The notes beneath the pieces are model-generated. The model worked only from the letters and a program-made list of their open reading frames with translations, was not told where the DNA came from and made no database searches. From positions 1 through 9,616 of the forward strand of contig DSBN01000073.1 in assembly GCA_011046055.1 (NCBI GenBank): a DNA stretch of 9,616 nucleotides. Direction: 5' to 3'. Source of the DNA: Sediminispirochaeta sp. Its GTDB lineage: Bacteria; Spirochaetota; Spirochaetia; DSM-16054; Sediminispirochaetaceae. Positions 6,768 through 9,616 of this stretch are shown here, one piece after another (position 1 is the stretch's first letter; each line of letters starts with the position of its first letter). The translations under genes and the position numbers were made by a program.

Positions 6768-7544
6768 ATGAAGAAAAGACTACAAATTACTATGATTGTA
6801 CTACTTGTGCTGAGCGTACCGGGCTTTCTCTTTGCCGGCGGACAGCAAGAAGAGGGCGCGGAGACTATAAGCTTTGCCGGATCCGGCGGCTACCCGCCAT
6901 TTAATTTCATCACCGAAGACAACGAGGTAGAAGGCTTCGACGTGGATGTGGCCGCGGAGATCGCTGAGCGGATGGGACTCGAGTTGGAGTACAAGACCAC
7001 CGCGTGGGACGGAATCATCGAAGGACTTCGGGCCGGACGCTACGATGGGATTCTTGGAAGTATGGCCATCACCGAAGAGAGGGAGAAGGTCGTCGACTTT
7101 TCCGATCCCTACTACTACTCAGGCCCCCAGCTGATCGTGAAGAAAGACGGCGGTATTAACGGCCCCGAGGATCTGGATTCTGACTCGGTGATCGGACTGG
7201 TCACCGGTACCACTTTTGAAAAAGACGCGGAGCAGCTGGGCGTGCAGGTTAAGTTGTACGAAGACGACAACCAGACCCTTCTGGAGCTTCTCAACGGACG
7301 GGTAGACGCGGTGCTGACCGACCGAATCGTCGGACTCAACGCCATCTCCCAGTTGAAGGACGGCGACCAACTGACCCTGGTTGGGTCGACCCTGCGAACC
7401 GAGACCATGGGCATCGCCTTTCAGGATGACGACGACGAGCTGCGTGAGCAGGTGAACGCCGTACTGCAGGAGATGCGCGATGACGGTACTCTGCGTCAGA
7501 TCAGCGAGAAGTGGTTTGACGGCGAAGACATAACGGTGGAGTAG
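6768..7544 (+). CDS. Polar amino-acid ABC transporter, periplasmic substrate-binding protein (family 3)
   Basis: A 258-residue protein that captures an amino acid in the periplasm and delivers it to the permease. AGGAGG (6758-6763) fixes the start. A basic MKKR and hydrophobic stretch form the signal peptide, probably cut after LFA (residue 23). There is no lipobox cysteine, so the mature protein should be soluble; the GGQQEEG start of the mature protein resembles spirochaete exported proteins. Family 3 landmarks: YPPFNF (42-47), the signature GFDVDVAAEIAERMG (56-70), RYDGILGSMAITEERE (91-106), the ligand-loop TGTT (146-149), and Asp185 in AVLTDR, the position that usually holds the ligand amino group. 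The length is typical. First gene of a three-gene importer operon; the permease starts 4 nt after the stop. The exact amino acid cannot be assigned. Confidence 0.93.
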   Translation: MKKRLQITMIVLLVLSVPGFLFAGGQQEEGAETISFAGSGGYPPFNFITEDNEVEGFDVDVAAEIAERMGLELEYKTTAWDGIIEGLRAGRYDGILGSMAITEEREKVVDFSDPYYYSGPQLIVKKDGGINGPEDLDSDSVIGLVTGTTFEKDAEQLGVQVKLYEDDNQTLLELLNGRVDAVLTDRIVGLNAISQLKDGDQLTLVGSTLRTETMGIAFQDDDDELREQVNAVLQEMRDDGTLRQISEKWFDGEDITVE

Positions 7545-7548
7545 AGAT

Positions 7549-8220
7549 TTGAACATCAATCTGCCATGGGATCTAAGCGTCGTCCCGGAGAAGTTCTTTC
7601 TTTTCCGGGACGCGGCCCTTCTGACCTTGGAGATCACCACCCTCGGCATCCTCACCGGATTGGTGCTGGGATTAATTGTAGCGCTGGGTAAGCTCTCGCA
7701 GCACCAATTCACCTCCAAACTGGCCAGCGCCTATATATTTGTCATTCGCGGTACCCCTCTGCTGCTGCAGCTGTTTATCATCTACTACGGGCTCACCTCG
7801 ATAGTGACGATCCCCCCTTTTCCCTCGGCGATAATCGCGCTGGGAGTTCACAACGGCGCCTACATCGGGGAGATCTTTCGTGGGGCCATCCAATCGATCC
7901 ACTACGGACAGATGGAGGCGGCCCGCTCCTTGGGTATGACTCACCGCAAGGCGATGCGGCGGATCATCCTGCCTCAGGCTTTCAAACGGGCGGTTCCGCC
8001 ACTGGGAAATCAGTTTATCATCGCCCTGAAGGACAGCTCCCTGGCCAGCACCATTGCGGTGCCGGAGCTTCTTCTTCGCGGACGGCAGATGGGCTCCTCG
8101 ACCTTTATGTACATGGAGATGCTGATTATTGTTGCACTGTGGTATTTGATTATGACCAGCTTGCTGACCTACGGAGTGCATCGACTGGAGCAGAGACTGA
8201 AGGTGAGTGATCATGACTAA
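7549..8220 (+). CDS. Polar amino-acid ABC transporter, permease (HisM/GlnP family)
   Basis: A 223-residue inner-membrane permease of the His/Glu/Gln/Arg subfamily, the usual size. It begins with TTG at 7549, supported by GGAG at 7538-7541 at the end of the previous gene and by the lack of a better in-frame start before the first TM helix. The domain starts with TM1 around residues 21-45 ([15 protein letters not shown]), followed by the subfamily signature [19 protein letters not shown] (about 64-82). The cytoplasmic EAA loop that docks on the ATPase is clear at about 124-150, [20 protein letters not shown]. About five TM helices are visible. It overlaps the ATPase gene by 8 bp, indicating translational coupling. 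One permease gene suggests a homodimeric channel. Confidence 0.93.
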   Translation: MNINLPWDLSVVPEKFFLFRDAALLTLEITTLGILTGLVLGLIVALGKLSQHQFTSKLASAYIFVIRGTPLLLQLFIIYYGLTSIVTIPPFPSAIIALGVHNGAYIGEIFRGAIQSIHYGQMEAARSLGMTHRKAMRRIILPQAFKRAVPPLGNQFIIALKDSSLASTIAVPELLLRGRQMGSSTFMYMEMLIIVALWYLIMTSLLTYGVHRLEQRLKVSDHD

Positions 8221-8962
8221 AAAAGACGAACCGATTTTACGAATAGAACACCTGGAGAAGTACTACGGCGACCTGCACGTACTCAAGGATATCAGTATCG
8301 ATGTAGCCGAGAGCGAGGTGGTGGTGGTTATCGGTGCCAGCGGTTCCGGCAAGAGCACCCTCCTGCGCTGTGTCAATTTTTTGGAGCATGCGCAAAAGGG
8401 TAACATCTACCTCGACGGCGAGCACATCAAGCCGGTGAACAAGGTGCTCAACCGCATCAGACAGGATGTGGGAATGGTCTTTCAGCACTTCAATCTCTTT
8501 CCCCATATGACGGTGATAGAGAATGTCATAGAGGGGCCGGTGCACGTGAAGGGCGTACCGAAAAAGGCGGCCCGCGAACGGGGATACCAGCTTCTGGAGA
8601 AGGTGGGCCTCGAAGACAAGGCGGAGATCTACCCGGAGATGCTCTCCGGCGGGCAGAAACAGCGGGTAGCCATCGCTCGGGCTCTGGCCATGCAGCCGAA
8701 GGTGATGCTCTTTGACGAGCCCACCAGCGCCCTCGACCCGGAATTGGTCGGCGAGGTGATCGGCGTAATGGAAGAGCTTGGCAAGGAGGGGATGACCATG
8801 GTTGTGGTGACCCACGAGATGTGGTTCGCCAAAGAGGCCGCCGATCGAGTGATCTTCATGGACGAGGGAGTGATTCTCGAAGAGGGGGCGCCGGAGCAGA
8901 TGTTCAGCGCCCCGAAGGAGAAACGGACCCAGGAGTTTTTGAGGCAGATTCTCAACACTTAG
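8213..8962 (+). CDS. Polar amino-acid ABC transporter, ATPase (GlnQ/HisP family)
   Basis: A 249-residue nucleotide-binding subunit that powers import from the cytoplasmic face. Motifs in order: Walker A GASGSGKS (41-48), Q-loop Gln91 in [16 protein letters not shown] signature LSGGQ (144-148), Walker B VMLFDE (164-169) with catalytic Glu169, D-loop SALD (172-175) and switch His201 in VVVTHEM. All key residues are intact. The ATG at 8213 is preferred to the in-frame GTG at 8207 because AGGTGA (8201-8206) lies 6 nt upstream of the ATG. The start overlaps the end of the permease. Last gene of the importer operon; a strong intrinsic terminator begins about 8 nt after the stop. Confidence 0.95.
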   Translation: MTKKDEPILRIEHLEKYYGDLHVLKDISIDVAESEVVVVIGASGSGKSTLLRCVNFLEHAQKGNIYLDGEHIKPVNKVLNRIRQDVGMVFQHFNLFPHMTVIENVIEGPVHVKGVPKKAARERGYQLLEKVGLEDKAEIYPEMLSGGQKQRVAIARALAMQPKVMLFDEPTSALDPELVGEVIGVMEELGKEGMTMVVVTHEMWFAKEAADRVIFMDEGVILEEGAPEQMFSAPKEKRTQEFLRQILNT

Positions 8963-8970
8963 AAACAAAA

Positions 8971-9021
8971 AAGCTCCCTCCGCCGGCAGTAGATCCGCGG
9001 CGGAAGGAGCTTCTTTTTTTT
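8971..9021. terminator. Strong, probably bidirectional Rho-independent terminator
   Basis: Arms AAGCTCCCTCCGCCG (8971-8985) and CGGCGGAAGGAGCTT (8998-9012) pair with one mismatch around a 12-nt loop, followed by C and T8 (9014-9021). This ends the ABC operon. On the other strand the stem is followed by T6 and then GTTT (A tract at 8963-8972), so it also serves as terminator for the minus-strand small-ORF transcript. Confidence 0.9.
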
Positions 9022-9024
9022 CTC

Positions 9025-9049
9025 AGGTCGACTCAGAAGAGTGCGACCT
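9025..9049. other. Stem-loop enclosing the 23-codon small-ORF stop
   Basis: AGGTCGACTC (9025-9034) pairs with GAGT (9039-9042) and CGACCT (9044-9049), with one bulged G at 9043 and an AGAA loop. Ten base pairs in all. On the minus strand it covers the last codons and stop of the small ORF. No T-tract follows on the minus strand, so it is not itself a terminator there. Confidence 0.5.
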
Positions 9050-9104
9050 CCCGTCTTGTGCCGTTCTTGCTCATGTGGAACGCCTCCAGGTCTGATTGAA
9101 ACAT
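9033..9104 (-). CDS. Small ORF, 23 codons, perfect Shine-Dalgarno
   Basis: This minus-strand reading frame starts with ATG at 9104, six nt after AAGGAGG (plus 9111-9117), one of the strongest ribosome sites in the window, and ends in TGA at 9033-9035. The peptide begins MFQSDLEAF, has a second Met at residue 11 (MSKNGTRR), and ends REVALF. It is hydrophilic with no TM segment or signal. Upstream lies an intrinsic terminator, and upstream of that another small ORF and a promoter. Downstream is the shared terminator at 8971-9021. I do not recognise it. It may be a real micropeptide, the remnant of a longer gene, or an RNA-regulatory element; the ribosome site favours translation. Confidence 0.45.
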   Translation of the reverse strand: MFQSDLEAFHMSKNGTRREVALF

Positions 9105-9133
9105 AGTGAACCTCCTTGTTTGCTCCAGGCCTG

Positions 9134-9165
9134 AAAAAAAAGCCGCAGCCCCGGTGGACTGCGGC
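9134..9165 (-). terminator. Intrinsic terminator between the two small ORFs (attenuator-like)
   Basis: On the minus strand GCCGCAG and CTGCGGC (plus 9159-9165 and 9142-9148) form a perfect 7-bp GC-rich stem with a 10-nt loop, followed by T8 (plus 9134-9141). It is 21 nt after the 24-codon ORF and 16 nt ahead of the Shine-Dalgarno of the next one. Part of its stem and loop can instead pair with the 24-codon ORF. Confidence 0.75.
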
Positions 9166-9186
9166 GAAATTGCTCAAATCGCTTCT

Positions 9187-9261
9187 CTATCTACACGCAG
9201 ACACACCGAACTTCTTCCGTACACCAGCTGCCGAGACAGCAAAAAATCTCACCATACTCAT
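9187..9261 (-). CDS. Small ORF, 24 codons, possible leader peptide
   Basis: Minus-strand ATG at 9261 follows AAGGAG (plus 9272-9277) at 10-nt spacing, and the frame ends in TAG at 9187-9189. The peptide starts MSMVRFFAVSAAG, has VRKK at 14-17 and ends VSACR; it is cationic (five Arg/Lys, no acidic residue) and partly hydrophobic. A consensus-like promoter lies 33 nt upstream and an intrinsic terminator follows, the layout of a leader-peptide attenuator. There is no run of one regulatory amino acid, although Cys-Arg are its last two codons. It could also be a small cationic peptide. Translation is unproven. Confidence 0.4.
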   Translation of the reverse strand: MSMVRFFAVSAAGVRKKFGVSACR

Positions 9262-9293
9262 GTGTCTGTCGCTCCTTTTCAAAAATTTTCCAA

Positions 9294-9322
9294 ATACTAT
9301 CCGGAAGTTTAAAATTTGTCAA
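9294..9322 (-). promoter_or_regulatory. Consensus-like promoter of the small-ORF transcript
   Basis: On the minus strand a perfect TTGACA (plus 9317-9322) is followed by an optimal 17-bp spacer and TAGTAT (9294-9299, 4 of 6). Predicted start is near 9287, giving a 20-30-nt leader that includes AAGGAG. This is among the best promoters in the window although no annotated-size gene follows it. Confidence 0.65.
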
Positions 9323-9500
9323 AAAGTATAGGTTAAAAAAGGCAAAAAACTACAGGTAGAATTGCGGTGATCGAGGGTTCGGACAGTTCGTTTGGCGAAG
9401 CAGGTGCTGAGCTTTTATCAGGCCCTTTGAGTTCTCTCCCATCGTTACTAGAAATAGCATGACATTGGGTGTCGCCGGTCAAAACTTGGTTCCGGTCAGC
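9323..9500. other. Non-coding stretch with no recognised gene
   Basis: I find no convincing gene on either strand here. A minus-strand open frame running through 9333-9566 starts with GTG, has no ribosome site, and crosses the perfect palindrome at 9502-9545. No tRNA or known RNA motif was recognised. CCGGTCA occurs twice, at 9475-9481 and 9492-9498. Confidence 0.5.
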
Positions 9501-9501
9501 A

Positions 9502-9545
9502 ATTCTCATTTTGGAAAGTGCACTTGCACTTTCCAAAATGAGAAT
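9502..9545. repeat. Perfect 44-bp palindrome (21-bp arms)
   Basis: The arm at 9502-9522 (ATTCTCATTTTGGAAAGTGC plus A) is exactly complementary to 9525-9545, around CT. No T-tract follows on either strand, so it is not a standard terminator. It may be a protein-binding site, a pair of abutted inverted element ends, or a cruciform-forming repeat. Confidence 0.9.
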
Positions 9546-9591
9546 GCCTCCAACAGTTAGAAACACAAATCATTGCTATGCAAATGAAGCA

Positions 9592-9607
9592 AATTCTCAA
9601 TTTGGAA
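9592..9607 (+). repeat. Third, degenerate copy of the palindrome arm
   Basis: AATTCTCAATTTGGAA matches 9501-9516 at 15 of 16 bases, in the same orientation, with a 91-bp offset. The window ends nine bases later, so its full extent is unknown. Confidence 0.65.
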
Positions 9608-9616
9608 GTCATTAGA

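Larger units (their letters stand above)
9470..9616 (+). mobile_element. Possible terminus of an IS element continuing past the window
   Basis: From 9470 the sequence TGTCGCCGGTCAAAA starts with TG and is followed by repeated short blocks (CCGGTCA twice; the TTCTCATTTTGGAA motif three times including one inverted copy). IS21-family ends are known to begin TG and to carry several internal repeats before istA. No transposase is inside the window, so this is inference from pattern only. Confidence 0.22.

Noticed and set aside
9145..9330. tmRNA, 4.5S RNA or RNase P RNA in the small-ORF leader
   Set aside because: No tRNA-like ends, tag peptide ending in ALAA, or conserved core motifs of these RNAs were found.
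9106..9331. Two plus-strand open frames over the small-ORF region
   Set aside because: They are antisense to the promoter, terminator and small ORFs, have no ribosome sites and no recognisable protein pattern.
9333..9566. 77-codon minus-strand open frame
   Set aside because: GTG start without ribosome site, passes through the perfect palindrome and ends just upstream of the small-ORF promoter; no recognisable protein features.

Overview
The window looks like chromosomal DNA of a double-membrane bacterium, most likely a free-living spirochaete of the Spirochaeta/Alkalispirochaeta type. The main hint is the signal peptide of the amino-acid binding protein, which ends LFAGGQQEE with no lipobox cysteine; this ending recurs in spirochaete exported proteins. 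Coding DNA is moderately GC-rich. The last ~350 bases are AT-richer and carry repeats.

Layout. Bases 1-106 form a long imperfect inverted repeat. A MarR-family repressor (131-595, minus) is divergent from a PLP-dependent aminotransferase (744-1925, plus), with an 18-bp palindrome lying on the repressor's own -35 box. Next come a Gly/Asp-rich lipoprotein (2000-3076, plus) and, facing it, a large two-TM protein of unknown function (3073-4989, minus); their stop codons overlap. Upstream of that protein on the minus strand is a MATE efflux transporter (5091-6515). Divergent from it is a complete polar amino-acid ABC importer operon: binding protein (6768-7544), permease (7549-8220) and ATPase (8213-8962). 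The operon closes with a strong, probably bidirectional, terminator.

The 3' end (9022-9616) looks non-coding by ordinary gene calling but is structured. On the minus strand there is a consensus-like promoter (TTGACA, 17 bp, TAGTAT), a 24-codon small ORF with a Shine-Dalgarno, an intrinsic terminator with U8, then a 23-codon small ORF with a perfect AAGGAGG, and finally the shared terminator. This resembles leader-peptide attenuation, but the only downstream gene before the next terminator is a micropeptide. Beyond it lies a perfect 21-bp-arm palindrome, with a third degenerate copy of its arm at the window end, possibly the end of an IS element that continues outside.

Two styles of gene start coexist. 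The aminotransferase, binding protein, ATPase and both small ORFs have good Shine-Dalgarno sequences. MarR, the lipoprotein, MATE and possibly the two-TM protein have none, and instead have a -10 hexamer ending 6-7 nt before the start codon, as expected for leaderless mRNAs.

Functionally, the importer brings in polar amino acids and the aminotransferase could act on amino acids, but nothing in the sequence proves a shared pathway. No database search was possible; family calls rest on motifs read by eye.
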